Source: Yarrowia lipolytica
Lineage: Eukaryota; Ascomycota; Dipodascomycetes; Dipodascales
Direction: 5' to 3'
Assembly: GCF_001761485.1 (NCBI RefSeq)
Contig: NC_090774.1
Location: forward strand, 2,666,001-2,730,000
DNA length: 64,000 nucleotides
The position numbers and the translations under genes are program-made. Below the pieces are notes generated by a model. That model saw nothing but the letters and a program-made list of their open reading frames with translations, made no database searches and was not told the origin of the DNA. Numbering within the stretch: position 1 is the stretch's first letter; each line of letters begins with the position of its first letter. Positions 31,129 to 43,015 of this stretch are shown here, in pieces.

Positions 31129-32735
31129 TTGTGTCTGTGTAGAAGTAGTTGCGAATCTTCACTGTGCCATTTGCTGTCCTTGCTTGAGAATGTGGGAGCG
31201 CTCTTCCTTATCAACCACTTATCTTTCCCCTAAAATTTTGGCTTCCCAAACGGGTAAAACGAGATGATGTTAGGTCACGTTACCTCAAACAATGCACTGC
31301 AGTTTTTTAGTAAAGTTATTCCTGAGCAACAAGCCCGTGTCACGTCCAAGAACAGATACAACCACCTTGCGTGGGGGGGGGGGGGCAAAGTGTCGATATA
31401 TGGACCGCCAAGTGCTCGGACTACGATAATCGATCGATAACACGTGACATGCTCTGTTTACCATCGTTGTTGCTGCGGGCTGTGGCTTATCACTCCTCTC
31501 CAATGATGCCATCCCTAATTAATAACAACCGAACAAACCTTGTGCCGTGCGCCAGTTGTATCCGAGTGATGATGACATACTCGTACATGACTCAGGGCGG
31601 TTACTCGGGTGTGTGCATGAAAAGATGCAGTGAAGTGGATATCGTGGAGATGAAACGGAAACGATGTGGCGCATGAGATGAAGGGCCACAATGCGAATCC
31701 AGTCGTTGTCGTGTCCCGACGTCGTCCGTCCGTGTAACGACTCCATCCATCTCACACGTGTATACAGCCGATCTCCTTGTTACATTGTGGCTTGGTCACT
31801 TGATGGCAATTTCGCACTCGCCTCGAGTTAACCTCTCAGCCAGTGCTGTTTGGGAATGCACAGGGGCAAGAAGTGCGACCAGTTGAAGGCGGGGAAGAAA
31901 AGGGTCAAATTGGAGCGCTACGATGCCGCCGATAAGCCCGCAGGCAGTTCCTATGCCGTGTGTACGCATCTGATGTGCTTTAGGCGTCCTACAGCAGTAT
32001 AATACGCAACTTGTACCAGCCTGTTTGCATCCCACTAACTTCCAACTTCCCAGTGAGACGAGTGAAACAAAACAGATGACGATAGCTATGAAAGTCGTAT
32101 ATAAGACAGTTTATGCGGGGGGACATACTAGCAGAAGGCTCCAGTTGTGTTTGGTAGCCTTTATGGCTTGTATAAATCATCGTTGCAGCTGTTAGTGTGC
32201 CAAAATATGGGGTACTCCTTCGAGATCAGTGGGATGAGGAGAGGAGATGCTGTAGCTACAAGTACAAGTATAAGTAGTGGTGGACAACATAACAAAACGG
32301 ACTTGTCGTGCTACTGAAGTGGAAAACGAGTCTCCAGATGAACGCTCTTTAGTTTCTGTTGTTATACATGGTTCCTTTATCCGCCATTGGCCCATGACGC
32401 GTTCTATTCCAAATACGCACTACGATGCTGGATGCTGGATCACCATGAAGGCACCAAGTAAATTTCCAACTAATAAGTCAACAAACTCCGGTTAATTTGT
32501 TAATAACTGGCCCCAAAAAATTCCACGCAAAATTCAGGAAATCGGCACCCACCTGTTCATTGATTTTTTCACGCGCTTCTCGTACTTCTCACTCACGGAC
32601 TTCTTCTGTTTTCCCTATATAGATCCTCCCGATCACATGACATCAACATGTGCATTTCCTGCATACGCGAGATGGTAAACGCGTTTCCAAAATATATTTC
32701 ACAGCACATACGATACAATAGCATGCCCTTGGAAA
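31129..32735. promoter_or_regulatory. Divergent promoter region transporter / SUN protein
   Basis: 1.6 kb with no convincing gene. It holds a run of 13 G at 31373-31385, a palindrome ATCGATCGAT at 31429-31438 next to CACGTG at 31441-31446, and a GTAC-type cluster (tacaagtacaagtataag) near 32258-32274. Short frames on both strands lack motifs. Confidence 0.6.
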
Positions 32736-34910
32736 ATGTTCTCAAATACGCCGTTACGATCCAAGAGTAGAGACAGACACGCTGGTGGCCTCAAGTCGCG
32801 TAAGAGCGTGCAATGGCAAACAGAGACCGAAAAACACGACCCTCAAACGTCGACTCTGGAAGGAAATAGAAGCCCCAGGCAACCACACAACTCGTCCGAA
32901 CTGTCGTTAGACGGATCCAAGCGACATCAGGATTTTTATGACTACAGTGAGGAGCAGGCCTTGTTCGATTTGCTGCAATCAGATCCCGAAAAGGTGACCC
33001 AGATGCTCACGGAGATGGACATCTCTGAAGAGGAGGAACATGGGCTACAGCAGGAAGACAAAGCATCTCTCGTGAACACAATTCAAGAACTGGCCTTAAA
33101 AGGGGCCGAGTACACGGGGGACGCGTTGCGCAAGGGCGTCACTCCTGCCGTCAAGGCTCTCCTGGCTGCGGCATTCTTCTACTACGTCGCTACGCATGTT
33201 TCGTTACCTGGTATCGGCAACAACAACAAGATCCCAGCATTCGAGCCTCCGGTCGAACCACCACAAGACATCTCCGAGCTGTCTAGCCGACTACAGAGAC
33301 TCGAATCTGAGCTGTCTCGCGTTGGTTCGGATTCAGATAGCTCTTCTGAATGGATCTCAATCAACAAGGTGGTCATTAAGGAGCTTCCCTCAAAGGTGGA
33401 GTCCGTGGAGAAGGCGCTTGGAGGAATTGATGTGGAGGCACGAAAGCTGGGAAAGTCCATGGAGAAAATCACAAAAGATACCCGGCTTCTTCTGGACGAC
33501 AACAGCGCCTTCTCCGATACTCAGAAGAAGTGTGTTTCGGAGCTGGAATCGCTCAAGCAGCAGCTCGTCAGACAACGAGAGGCAATCAATGCCATCAAGT
33601 CGAATGAAATGGATACCACGCCTGCTCTGGCTATTCTGGGAGGCACTGTTGAACGAATTGATGGAGACTTGACAAGATTGGCTGCTGATCTGGAGAAACA
33701 AAGGAAGCTGGACTCCAAACATATCACTCAGCTAGTCACTGAGGCCATTGAGAAGGCTGTGCCAGAGAACCGGCCTGATTTATTCATCGATACCAAACAC
33801 CAATTTGAAGATTACATTGCCTCTATTGTTCCAGAAATCAAGGCCGAAGTTCTGGAGATTGTTTCTTCCTCTAAACATGCCACTAACGACACGGTTGACT
33901 TCTCTGCTCTCATTTCCAAAGCTGTGGCTCAAAAGGTGGCTGAATTGGACTTGGAGTCTCTGTTTGTTAACCCCGACGAGCTCAAAACAGTTCTAAATGA
34001 AGAGATTGGACAGGTGAAGAGCCATGTGGATGCCAAGGTTGGAAAGGTGGAAACAGAAGTCGCACAAGTCAAGTCAGAGGTTGGCCAAGTCAAATCGGAG
34101 GTGGACCACATTCAGTCAAACATCCGCCATATCGAGAGTGAGGTGGCTCAGGTTGAGGCCAACAAAACTTCCACATCTCGAACACCTAGAGAAGAGGGGG
34201 TTGCAGAGAAAATCATTAACTTTGCCTCGCTGATCAACGGGGCTCGAATAGATACAGAACGCACCACTGCTCTCTATGATCCCTGGAGTGGAAGTAACCC
34301 CGTGTACTGGGCATTCCGAAGATCTCTCTCTACTATGGGCATTGGAAAGCCTCTCGTCCGAAGACCCTGGGTGGCTCTCATTGGGGACATGTCTGGAGGA
34401 AGCTGCTGGCCTTTCAATGGACGAAGGGGCCAACTGGCAGTCAAGCTGGCCGCCAAAATGGTGCCCACTTCGTTCTCTCTACGACACGCAGTGGCAGCCG
34501 ACGACATGTTCCTGGGTTCAGCACCGCGGTTCTTCAATATCTGGATCAAGGTAGACGACTCCAAGCTCAGAGACCAGATCAACACTGCGTCTGAAGCGTA
34601 CCGCCCTTACAACATTCCTTGGGACTACATTCTGGTCGGCCAGTACGAATTCGACCCTGCCGAGAATGCCAATTCATGGTACCCAGTGCCCCAGAACATC
34701 CGCAACCTCGAAATCCAGACTGAGGAGACCATTTTCGAGTTTGTTGAAAACTGGGGCCATGACAGGTTTACTTGTGTGTATCAAGTGGGTGTCCATGGTG
34801 TTCAGGCCATTTCAGAAGAGGAGGAAGTTGAAGCAGAGGTGATTGAAGAGACTGAAGATATCACAGCCGAAGAAGATCAGGAAGATCAGTCTGTTGTGAA
34901 AGACGTCTAG
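32736..34910 (+). CDS. SUN-domain nuclear envelope protein (Mps3/Sad1-like)
   Basis: 724 residues. A basic, Ser-rich nucleoplasmic N-terminus (1-135) is followed by one membrane helix near residues 139-156 (VKALLAAAFFYYVATHV). A long coiled-coil lumenal region with repeats such as KVETEVAQVKSEVGQVKSEV follows, and then a SUN domain from about residue 500. SUN hallmarks are GGSCWPFNGRRGQLAVKLA near residue 553 and the final YQVGVHGVQA. The C-terminus is acidic. SUN proteins join KASH partners across the nuclear envelope, anchor telomeres and, as Mps3/Sad1, serve the spindle pole body. A TM-coil-SUN order is typical of the family. Confidence 0.9.
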   Translation: MFSNTPLRSKSRDRHAGGLKSRKSVQWQTETEKHDPQTSTLEGNRSPRQPHNSSELSLDGSKRHQDFYDYSEEQALFDLLQSDPEKVTQMLTEMDISEEEEHGLQQEDKASLVNTIQELALKGAEYTGDALRKGVTPAVKALLAAAFFYYVATHVSLPGIGNNNKIPAFEPPVEPPQDISELSSRLQRLESELSRVGSDSDSSSEWISINKVVIKELPSKVESVEKALGGIDVEARKLGKSMEKITKDTRLLLDDNSAFSDTQKKCVSELESLKQQLVRQREAINAIKSNEMDTTPALAILGGTVERIDGDLTRLAADLEKQRKLDSKHITQLVTEAIEKAVPENRPDLFIDTKHQFEDYIASIVPEIKAEVLEIVSSSKHATNDTVDFSALISKAVAQKVAELDLESLFVNPDELKTVLNEEIGQVKSHVDAKVGKVETEVAQVKSEVGQVKSEVDHIQSNIRHIESEVAQVEANKTSTSRTPREEGVAEKIINFASLINGARIDTERTTALYDPWSGSNPVYWAFRRSLSTMGIGKPLVRRPWVALIGDMSGGSCWPFNGRRGQLAVKLAAKMVPTSFSLRHAVAADDMFLGSAPRFFNIWIKVDDSKLRDQINTASEAYRPYNIPWDYILVGQYEFDPAENANSWYPVPQNIRNLEIQTEETIFEFVENWGHDRFTCVYQVGVHGVQAISEEEEVEAEVIEETEDITAEEDQEDQSVVKDV

Positions 34911-35197
34911 ACGATGTCAACAATCTAACATCGGTGTACAACATGTAATGTATCTAATATTTATCTACTAATATATCACAAATATAAGCAAACATATGCT
35001 AAATACGAGTATACCATGGGAAGAGATAATGTCAGTCCCCCGAGATGGCATGTTTACGGGTTCTAATGGTGCTAAAATCCCTTCATGGTCAGCAAGCTCA
35101 CGCTAAAACTGCAATTCACCTCCATCATTGATTCCCTACGCTCGTCATTAATAATCGGTTTATGCTCTATATGATTGTTTCGTGTCATCCTCAATCT

Positions 35198-38100
35198 TCA
35201 TCCTAACGAAGGATACTTCTCATTAAAATTGGCCTTCCAGTCATCGTCCTCGGTCATGACTCGGACGGGCTTTCGAGGGGGCAGATCAGGCTTATCAGGA
35301 GCAGTCGACAACTTGGGCGACTGCAGATGCACTGGCTTGGGCGAAGGTCGCGGCGGAGGAGCTCGCTCGTCAGTCGACACTCGAATGGGAGGTGCACTTC
35401 GAGCAGGAGCCGTGTTAACACGCGCAGGCACCGATTTTGTTGGGGCTAGTCCCCCATCTTCGCCGCCACCGTCAGACTCACTCTCGGTGTACTTGCCGTA
35501 CCCAGAGGCGGTTTTTCGGGGAGGCGAGGGTCGTCGGTTGATAAGAGCATGAATCCGACCCTGGATCGAGCCGCTTCGCGAGAACCGCTTGTGTTTGTGA
35601 TGCTCCCGCTCACGTGATCGACTACTGCCGCTGTCTTCGTCCACCCGCGACTCCACTCGGCTGAGATCCAGACTTTTTCGGGTCACTGGGGGGGAGGTGG
35701 CAGCTTTGGAAGCGGCAGCTTGGGCAGCAGCCTGAGCGGCCGAAGCAGAAGAAGACGAGCCACCAGCCGCATTAGCAACATTGGCCTTGGCATGGGCTCG
35801 CAGCTCCTCTTGGCGCATCTCGAACCGCTGCGCGTCTAGTGACTTTCGACCTCCGTCTCTGCTCCTTGAAGTAGCAGAAGTGTCGTGTCGTGAATGGCGC
35901 TCGTCCATGGACCGGCGTGACCGTCGCTCGGGCAGGTGATCCTCGTCGTCAGACACGCCCTCCTGCTTGCTCAGCGACTCAAACGACTTGCTCCACCGAT
36001 TGTTGCGCTTGGGTACATTCAGATTGAAGGCCTTTTCCATGGTGGGCATATGTTCGTCGGCACTGTCTTCGTCGGTGTCCGTGTTGCCGCCGTACTCCTG
36101 GCTCTCTCGCTTGTGTCGGTGGTGTCGGTGGAGCATCTTGTTGATGCTGCGCCGTCGTCTATGGTCGTGGGAACCCTGGGGTGACGACAGGTCCTGTTTG
36201 GAGCCGCTGCTGAGGCTGCGGAACAGCTTCCAGCTGCTGCTGCCCTCGCGATGCTGCTGGTCCTGCAGAAAGTCCACAGACGAGTCAATGTGGTGGTGTG
36301 TGCGGTCGTCCAACACTACGGTGGTTTCGTGCTCCGAAAGACCGGTGAGAATGGCCTGCAGCTCGTCGTGGTCGTTGAGCGGCTTCCCGGTAGCTACAGT
36401 GGGGGCAGTACCTGAGTAGTCCGTGTACTGGAACTGGGGCACGTCCTCACCTCCATGATCGGACACGATGGACGCACGTGACGAGTTTTGTCGCATGTAC
36501 AGGGAGTTTGGCCGGGCAGGTTTTCGAGGAGGAGGCATGGTGTTGGTGGGCGAAGCTTGAACCGGAATTTGGGGCAGAGGCTTGGGAGGTTTAGCAGCAG
36601 CAGCAGAAGCAGTAGCCACCGGAACAGCCATAGGTGTCGCTGCAGATGACACTGGGGCAGAAAACTCATCCCGATAACTTCGATCAACCTTCGGCTGGTA
36701 GTATCCTCCGTCATCGGACGATTCGGAAGACACAGTAACTCCTGCCAGGTGGGTAGACGATTCGGCAGAGGCGGCAGCGGAGTACTTGGCTGCCGCATCC
36801 TCAAGGTATGGATTGTTGGATTTGTATGACTGGACAGGGGGAGATGCACTCTTGGCTTTGAACGATGGAATGTTCACAGGCGCAGAGACGTCGTTGTTGT
36901 TGCTGTTGCTGTTGCTGTTGATGTTGATGTTGTTGGAAAGAGAAGCGGGTGCCGTCTGGGGAGACAGTTGGGGTGTGTCTTGTACCGGAGGAACAGGCAT
37001 GGACGGCACGGGTGCAGGGGCTGAAGTAGCAGGAGGCACTGAGTTTCGAGAAATGTCGTACGAATTGTCCCGGGTGGCTCGTGCAGAAGCATGCTCAGAC
37101 ACGCCTCGCGACGGTGGCATATCCCACAGATTGTTGCTTTCCAACGACCGCGTGATTTCCTCCACTGTGGGGTACCGGGCTGCGGCCTCATCGGGATCAA
37201 ACGCCTCCAGACTGCTTTGGCTTGCATTCCGAGAATGTCCCGCGGGGACCTCCAGCTGTGAAGATGCCTGCACTGGAACAGCTCCAGCTCCAGCTCCAAC
37301 CACAGCCGAGGCTTGTTGGGCCAGCAGGGGAGGAGAAGGCTGGACTGGAGGAGAAGGAATAGCCGAAGAAGAGGGCTGCTGCACAGATCCTGCAGGCTGT
37401 CCCATAGGCTGACACTGTTCTAACGCCAGCCTTCGCTCCTCCTTGCGTTTGTAGTACGTCTGTGTGATGTGTTCGGGCACAGGCACGTTGCGCAGTCGAC
37501 ACAGCTCCTGGATGGTCTGGTAAACGTTTGGCCGGTTTCGGGGGTCTTCTCGTAGAAGCACGCTGATGAGGTGTTTCAGGCCATCCGAGTAGTGTGGCTG
37601 TTGCGGGAACGAAAACTGCGCGTTGAGCACCGCCAGCTGACCCTGCTGTTCAAAGGGTGTGATGTAGTAGCACAGCTTGTAAAAGAAGACTCCCAGAGCC
37701 CAAATGTCGGACTTTTCGTCAATGGGGAAGCCCCGCATAATGTCAATCATCTCGGGCGCTCGGTACTGAACGGTTGTGTGTCGCTGGATATCGTCGTCCA
37801 GAATGCGGAACTCAATCTGGTTTCGTGGTGGCCGCAGCACTGGGGAAACGGATCCAAAGTCACACAGCTTGAACTTGCCGTCGCCGCTGATAAGAACATT
37901 TTCAATCTTGAGATCTCGATGCAGTAGCGGTTGGTCCAGATAGTGCATGCAGAAGACGGCCTCGGCAATGTTGCTGCCGATGGTGAGCACTTCGGCCTCA
38001 GACAGCCGCTCTCGTAGCCGCTCGTTCATAAAGTCAATCAGGCCGTTTCGTGAGCAGTACTCCATGAGCAGGAAGACCTCGTAGCCGGGGCCGTTGGAGT

Positions 38101-38735
38101 TGCGGGCTGCGTGCGAGTCGATGTACTGCACAATGTATTCGTTTCCTGCCAGTCGTTTCTGGGTTAGTATGTAGTGTAACAGATATGTTGGTGACAGCGT
38201 TGTGTGTGGTGCGTTGAGTGAGAGCGGATGGAAACAGCGTTGTGTAGTGGCAACAGTTGGTGGCAGCGGTTGTGTTCCAAATACCATCGTTCTTGTAACC
38301 CCCATTGTCGGTCCGTGGTCGTTATCCAGGCATCTGAAGCAGTTCTTGTCATTAAAAAACCACTCGGTCGTTCAGCGGTTCATTTACTCAGACGTTTGTC
38401 ACCCCTTCATCACTCATTCACGGTAATCGCCATCGCTGACCCTACCCACGATGTTCCAACCCACGCTGCCCACATTCTGCTTTCATCACCCCCCTAATGC
38501 TACTCACCATGGCGTCCACCTCGCATCGAAGCAGATTCAAACTGGGCTTGTCGGGGACGGCAACCCGCTTCAGACAGGCCACGCTGGAGCCGCGAAAGTC
38601 GGGCGAAATGTCGCACGTATACACATGCGCAAAGCCGCCCTCGGAGATGTATTTTTTGATGGTCACGGCATGCGATCCCACCGTGAGCTGGGTGCCCGGA
38701 GGATATGCTCCCGGCGGAGCCTCTTTGTGCGTCAT
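35198..38735 (-). CDS. Ark/Prk-family actin-regulating Ser/Thr kinase
   Basis: Exon 1 is 38735-38508 (76 codons, ends on ATG) and exon 2 is 38158-35198; the 349-base intron has donor GTGAGT and tail TACTAACCCAG. Product of 1062 residues. The kinase domain comes first: SEGGFAHVY loop, K56 in VACLK, HRD at 156-158, DFG at 176-178 and the APEM segment. The remaining 700 residues are Pro/Ser/Gln-rich with many PxxP stretches and polybasic runs, as in yeast Ark1/Prk1/Akl1 and animal AAK1/GAK. These kinases phosphorylate Pan1/Sla1-type endocytic adaptors to dismantle actin patches. Which paralogue it matches is not decided. An unspliced start at 38305 would lack the glycine loop and catalytic lysine. 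Confidence 0.92.
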
Positions 38736-39938
38736 GTTGTGGATGTCGTGTGTGCACCGCCTGCAATTGCTCGCTCAGCTAAGAGGTATGCTGTGTCGTG
38801 GTTTTGTAGGCAGACCGGTGAAGTGTGCTTATTACAACCAACGTAGTTGATGAGCTGTTATGACTGTGGGTTGGGGCTATGCAGGAGGGACACAGGTTTG
38901 GTGCATTGGGAGTGGCTAGACCTGAGAGGCCATGGTACAAAGGTATAGTATCAATGACTTTGGGTGCCAAGCCGCGGGTGGTGTGACCCCGCCAGACTGG
39001 TATAGATATATATAATCTGTTACGCTCCATCGTCTCTTCATTCATCCTTATCACTGCATTCTTACACACCCGCCAGTGACGTAATGGGAGTTACAACACG
39101 CACGGTCTTATATACATGTGTGTTGCGTGCACACCGGCTACAGTATGTGCGTTTCTTGCTCTAATTCCGTGTCCCAAGCCAACAAGGCAACCCAAGGTTA
39201 CACTTGAGTCCAGGGTCTACAAGTAGAGATGCTGGGTGTGGGGGGGGGGGGTATGTGGATGAGAAGGTCACGTGGCACGATTATGAGGAGTGCATTTTGC
39301 TCGTGGCGGCATTAACACTGCTGACCGCCGTTGCTAGCCCGCTACTCCCTCCTTTCCATCCTACTTGATGTTTACTTCCGTGGTTTGCGTTGCTCCGGCA
39401 ATCAAAGACTCTCAATATCTAAATTATCTCCATATTCGACAGCCTGCTTGTTTCAATCGGTCAGAACAAAAAGCAGAGCTATTTTTGGCCCTTCATGGAG
39501 CAGACACACACCCGCACAGGATATTTGCCACTCCACAGTCGCCACCGGACAGGGAAAAGGGTCGGTTATATAATCATTTGAGTTAAATTGAAAAACGCCA
39601 AGAACAATGTGAACATTGTGAACAACGTGGGTTTTTGCAGCTGACAATTGCGCAGTTAGTAGAGGGAGACCACCCAAGTGTGTGTACAGTTTGTATATAT
39701 ACGGCACACAGCAGTTATTATGGGGTCTGTCAAGCTGAACAAAGGTGTTGCCTTCGATTGGACATTTGGCTCCACACATCTGTTCCACATACAGCACGCG
39801 ATATATCATCATTGGGCAATTCCTCTATATATAAACAGCCCTCTGTCTACGATGGATGTTCCTCCTCACAGCTACTGCCAAACCGTAAGAGGGCAGTTGG
39901 TACTGTAAGGTATTCTCTCATCTCCCAGGTTTAGATGC
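38736..39938. promoter_or_regulatory. Divergent promoter region kinase / OCA1
   Basis: 1.2 kb. A tatagatatatataat segment lies near 39000-39015, a run of 12 G at 39240-39251 and a tatatata near 39695-39703. Minus-strand frame 39453-39812 has no coding signs. No gene seen. Confidence 0.6.
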
Positions 39939-40898
39939 ATGCAGTTGGTGAACACCTTCAACCTTAACCTGGCTACAGCCATTCATACCAGAACAGCACC
40001 AAAACAGCACAGCGGACACCTAATGCCATCCACGCCGTTTTCGTCGCCTATACAACAAAATGCCGTGCTAGCCGCCCCGCCGTTCGATAGCAACATCCCC
40101 CTTGCGGTGCCGGGGCTCGTCCGAAACCCTTCCCATATGCACCGAACCAGCATTGTGGAAGAGCTGGAACGTCACCAGCAGGACCAAAAGGCGGATCAGG
40201 AGCCTGGCTCTGTGTCCGATGCGAGCAATTCCGCTCTGCAGGAGTCCTCCGATCCTCGGCTCTCCACCACAGACAACACAAATACTCCCGAAATCAACGT
40301 CAACGATCAGCAACAGGAACAGCAGGTTGCTTCTGGAGAAGACACCGACCCTCCCAGCCCACGCATGAAGACCATCGTCAAGCCGCCGCCCATTAAGGTG
40401 GTGCCCCCGCTCAACTTTGGGCCAGTGGAGCGAAACCTGTACCGGTCTGGACAGCCCGAGCCCATCTCTTTCCCATTCCTTGAGAAGCTACGTCTCAGAA
40501 CGATTCTGTGGCTGGCCGTCGAGGACCCCAGCGACAACTTTCTGGCATTCGCAGACGACCACGAGATTGTCGTGCACCACCTGGGACTGGTCACCGAAGG
40601 AACCAACCCTTGGGATCAGCTAACGGAGTCGTCCATCGTGGCAGCCCTGCAAATCATCATGGACAGAGACTCGTATCCTTTGCTGGTGTGCTGTGGAATG
40701 GGCCGCCATCGTACAGGAACAATCGTGGGCTGTCTGCGACGACTGCAGGGATGGAACTTGGCCAGTGTCAGTGAAGAATACCGACGATACGCGGGATCTC
40801 GAGGAGGTCGAGCTCTCATCGAGCTACACATTGAGGCGTTTGACACGTCGCGGATCATTGTGTATCCAGAAAGCGCTCCCGAGTGGTGTTCTTCGTAG
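39939..40898 (+). CDS. OCA1: Oca1-type atypical protein tyrosine phosphatase
   Basis: 319 residues from the first ATG; a second in-frame ATG at 40024 (MPSTPFSSP) could also start it. The N-terminal 150 residues are Ser/Gln/Glu-rich and disordered. The catalytic domain runs from [17 protein letters not shown] to the end. The CX5R loop reads [11 protein letters not shown] and is followed by [19 protein letters not shown], almost the wording I recall for yeast Oca1. Oca1 works with Oca2/Siw14-type partners in oxidant-induced cell-cycle arrest and inositol pyrophosphate metabolism. Its CX5R loop is intact, so activity is plausible. Confidence 0.9.
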   Translation: MQLVNTFNLNLATAIHTRTAPKQHSGHLMPSTPFSSPIQQNAVLAAPPFDSNIPLAVPGLVRNPSHMHRTSIVEELERHQQDQKADQEPGSVSDASNSALQESSDPRLSTTDNTNTPEINVNDQQQEQQVASGEDTDPPSPRMKTIVKPPPIKVVPPLNFGPVERNLYRSGQPEPISFPFLEKLRLRTILWLAVEDPSDNFLAFADDHEIVVHHLGLVTEGTNPWDQLTESSIVAALQIIMDRDSYPLLVCCGMGRHRTGTIVGCLRRLQGWNLASVSEEYRRYAGSRGGRALIELHIEAFDTSRIIVYPESAPEWCSS

Positions 40899-41029
40899 CC
40901 TTACGTCTAAGGTCTAATCACATATTTATCTATCGTGCCTTGCTTGTCTATAACTTATAGCTTTCTTTCCATTCAATGTATAGTTACCGTCCCATGCTTA
41001 TACCCTTGTTAACTTGTACCCATATTGTA

Positions 41030-41605
41030 TCACTGCACAACGTGAATGTTGAAGTAGACCACCGGCAACTGAGTGGTCTCAAACGTCACGTCGGCCTGGA
41101 TTCCCAGAGCGGCCAGAACTCCTCTAATGACACCCACGGGGAACCACAGGTACGGAGTAGCCCCCTTCATGGTCTCGACCTGGCCTCCCTTGGCACTCAT
41201 GCGTTGACAGCCTCGAAATTGGTTCTCCACAAACACAAACGTGCCTCTGTGGTTGGTTTTGAGATGGTCCACCTGCTTGTTGTACAGCAACAGCCACACG
41301 TCTTTGCAGATGAACTTCATCATGTCCAGCGTATCTGCAAAGTGTGGTCGTTCGTTGGAGAAGCTCTCGGCGATGCCCCGTCCCACACGGTATCCGTATC
41401 CCTCCACCCGGAAGTACACGTTGTCCAAGTGGCTTTCCGAGTCCACCAAGTATCCAAACGGAGCCATTTTGGAGCCCTCTTCCGGCTCTGTCAATTCTTG
41501 CGACACTCGGAGAGCTGCAGGGACCACTTCTGCCAGCAGCAGCTCCAGTGCTGTGCTCGAAACCATGCCCTCGTCGGCCGATAATGACTGTCGAGGTGTT
41601 GCCAT
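41030..41605 (-). CDS. TRS33: TRAPP complex subunit Trs33 (TRAPPC6)
   Basis: 191 residues. The Bet3-family pattern is clear: TLDMMKFICKDVWLLLYNKQ followed by LKTNHRGTFVFVENQF, and the C-terminal GVIRGVLAALGI. The N-terminus has MVSSTALELLLAEVVPAAL, the dimer helix of the TRAPPC6/Trs33 branch. TRAPP is the tether and exchange factor for the Rab Ypt1 at the Golgi. The divergent start of STE14 is 228 bases away, so the two share a compact bidirectional promoter. Confidence 0.93.
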   Translation of the reverse strand: MATPRQSLSADEGMVSSTALELLLAEVVPAALRVSQELTEPEEGSKMAPFGYLVDSESHLDNVYFRVEGYGYRVGRGIAESFSNERPHFADTLDMMKFICKDVWLLLYNKQVDHLKTNHRGTFVFVENQFRGCQRMSAKGGQVETMKGATPYLWFPVGVIRGVLAALGIQADVTFETTQLPVVYFNIHVVQ

Positions 41606-41833
41606 TGTGTGTTTGGTGCAATGCGGTGTGTGCTAATTAGGCAACGTCAATATCAAGCACTCGGCTCTGGTATGCGTGGTGCAAGGTTGGGAGTCGCGCA
41701 TACTGAAACTTTGCCTTGCACTGATATTGTACTAGAGCTATTGAGCTGTCCCTTCTCGGATCAGATCCTGACACAAGACGGAAACAAAAAAAGAGCGACA
41801 TATGCGCGAGGGGAGAATCGCAACAGCTATATA

Positions 41834-42793
41834 ATGGACCATGCCACGACCGCAGACGGCAACCTCACCGCCACACCAAGTCAACTACTCGACAAGATGA
41901 TTCCACCCAAAGACCAACCTACCATCGACTCTACGGTCTATGAAGATGGAGGAGGAGACGTGTGGGACACCATCATCAAGGAAACAGAGAGGAAATCACA
42001 AGATATTGACCAGGAACAAATTCCTGACCTCGTCTACGACACGCCAATCGCTTCAAGTGGCTCCTCAGGCAGATTCAAGATCCACAGAGAATCACTGCGC
42101 CCAGATCACGTGCCTGATTACTTTCCTACAGACAATCCTCTGGACTGGATTGCGTTGTCAGCAATGTTACTCGGAATTGTCATGGGCTCCTGTTTCCTAG
42201 CTGCCTTCTACGTCGACTTCTACCAACTGCCCTTCTACCTGGGTTCTCTGGCTCTCTTCCACTTTCTGGAATACTACATCACAGCGCGCTACAACACCCC
42301 CAAGGTATCCTATGAGAGCTACCTGTTTCGAAATGGAGCAGCCTACCACATTGCGCATGTTGTTTCGCTCGCAGAGTCGCTGATCGAGTACTACTTCTTC
42401 CCCAACCTACAGAACCGAAGCGATGTGCGTATCATCAGCGCCTGCGGAATCGTGGTAATGATCATTGGGCAGCTGGCTCGCTCGCTAGCAATGATCCACG
42501 GAGCCACAAACTTCTCCCACAGAATCGTCCAGAGAAAGACCCAGGAGCATACACTTGTAACCACAGGTATCTACTCTCTGCTGCGTCACCCGTCCTACTT
42601 TGGCTTCTTCTACTGGGCCTTGGGCACTCAGATGCTGCTGTTCAACTCTGTGGGCTTTGCGGCCTTCTTTGTAGTTCTCTGGGCCTTTTTCCGGGAACGA
42701 ATCGACTTTGAAGAGCAGTTTCTCGTCTCCTTCTTTGGCCAGGAGTATGAGGACTACAGAAACAAGGTGGGTACAGGTTTGATTGGCATTTGA
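41834..42793 (+). CDS. STE14: Protein-S-isoprenylcysteine O-methyltransferase
   Basis: 319 residues from the ATG at 41834. The frame is open further up to 41609, but that would run through the TRS33 promoter and gives an unlike-family N-terminus. A soluble acidic N-terminal stretch of about 110 residues precedes several membrane helices (WIALSAMLLGIVMGSCFLAAF onward). The ICMT signature is TGIYSLLRHPSYFGFFYWA, then RIDFEEQFLVSFFGQEYEDY. It methylates the prenylated cysteine of CAAX proteins in the ER. RHO1 in this window, with a CVIL end, is a likely substrate class. Confidence 0.93.
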   Translation: MDHATTADGNLTATPSQLLDKMIPPKDQPTIDSTVYEDGGGDVWDTIIKETERKSQDIDQEQIPDLVYDTPIASSGSSGRFKIHRESLRPDHVPDYFPTDNPLDWIALSAMLLGIVMGSCFLAAFYVDFYQLPFYLGSLALFHFLEYYITARYNTPKVSYESYLFRNGAAYHIAHVVSLAESLIEYYFFPNLQNRSDVRIISACGIVVMIIGQLARSLAMIHGATNFSHRIVQRKTQEHTLVTTGIYSLLRHPSYFGFFYWALGTQMLLFNSVGFAAFFVVLWAFFRERIDFEEQFLVSFFGQEYEDYRNKVGTGLIGI

Positions 42794-43015
42794 AAAGAAA
42801 ACAGAGTCGACTTTGATAGTCAACCATTGCATTCTCCATACTGTATTAGTTTGAATTTATCTTCTACACAAACATGTTATCGCATCATCCACAAGTCTTG
42901 AACTAATGTCTCCATACTCCTGTGTGTTATTTCTATACAAGTATCATATGATATGTGCCCGTCCAACGTTTGATAGCTAGTCACAATAAATTTATTCTTC
43001 TACATATAATACAAA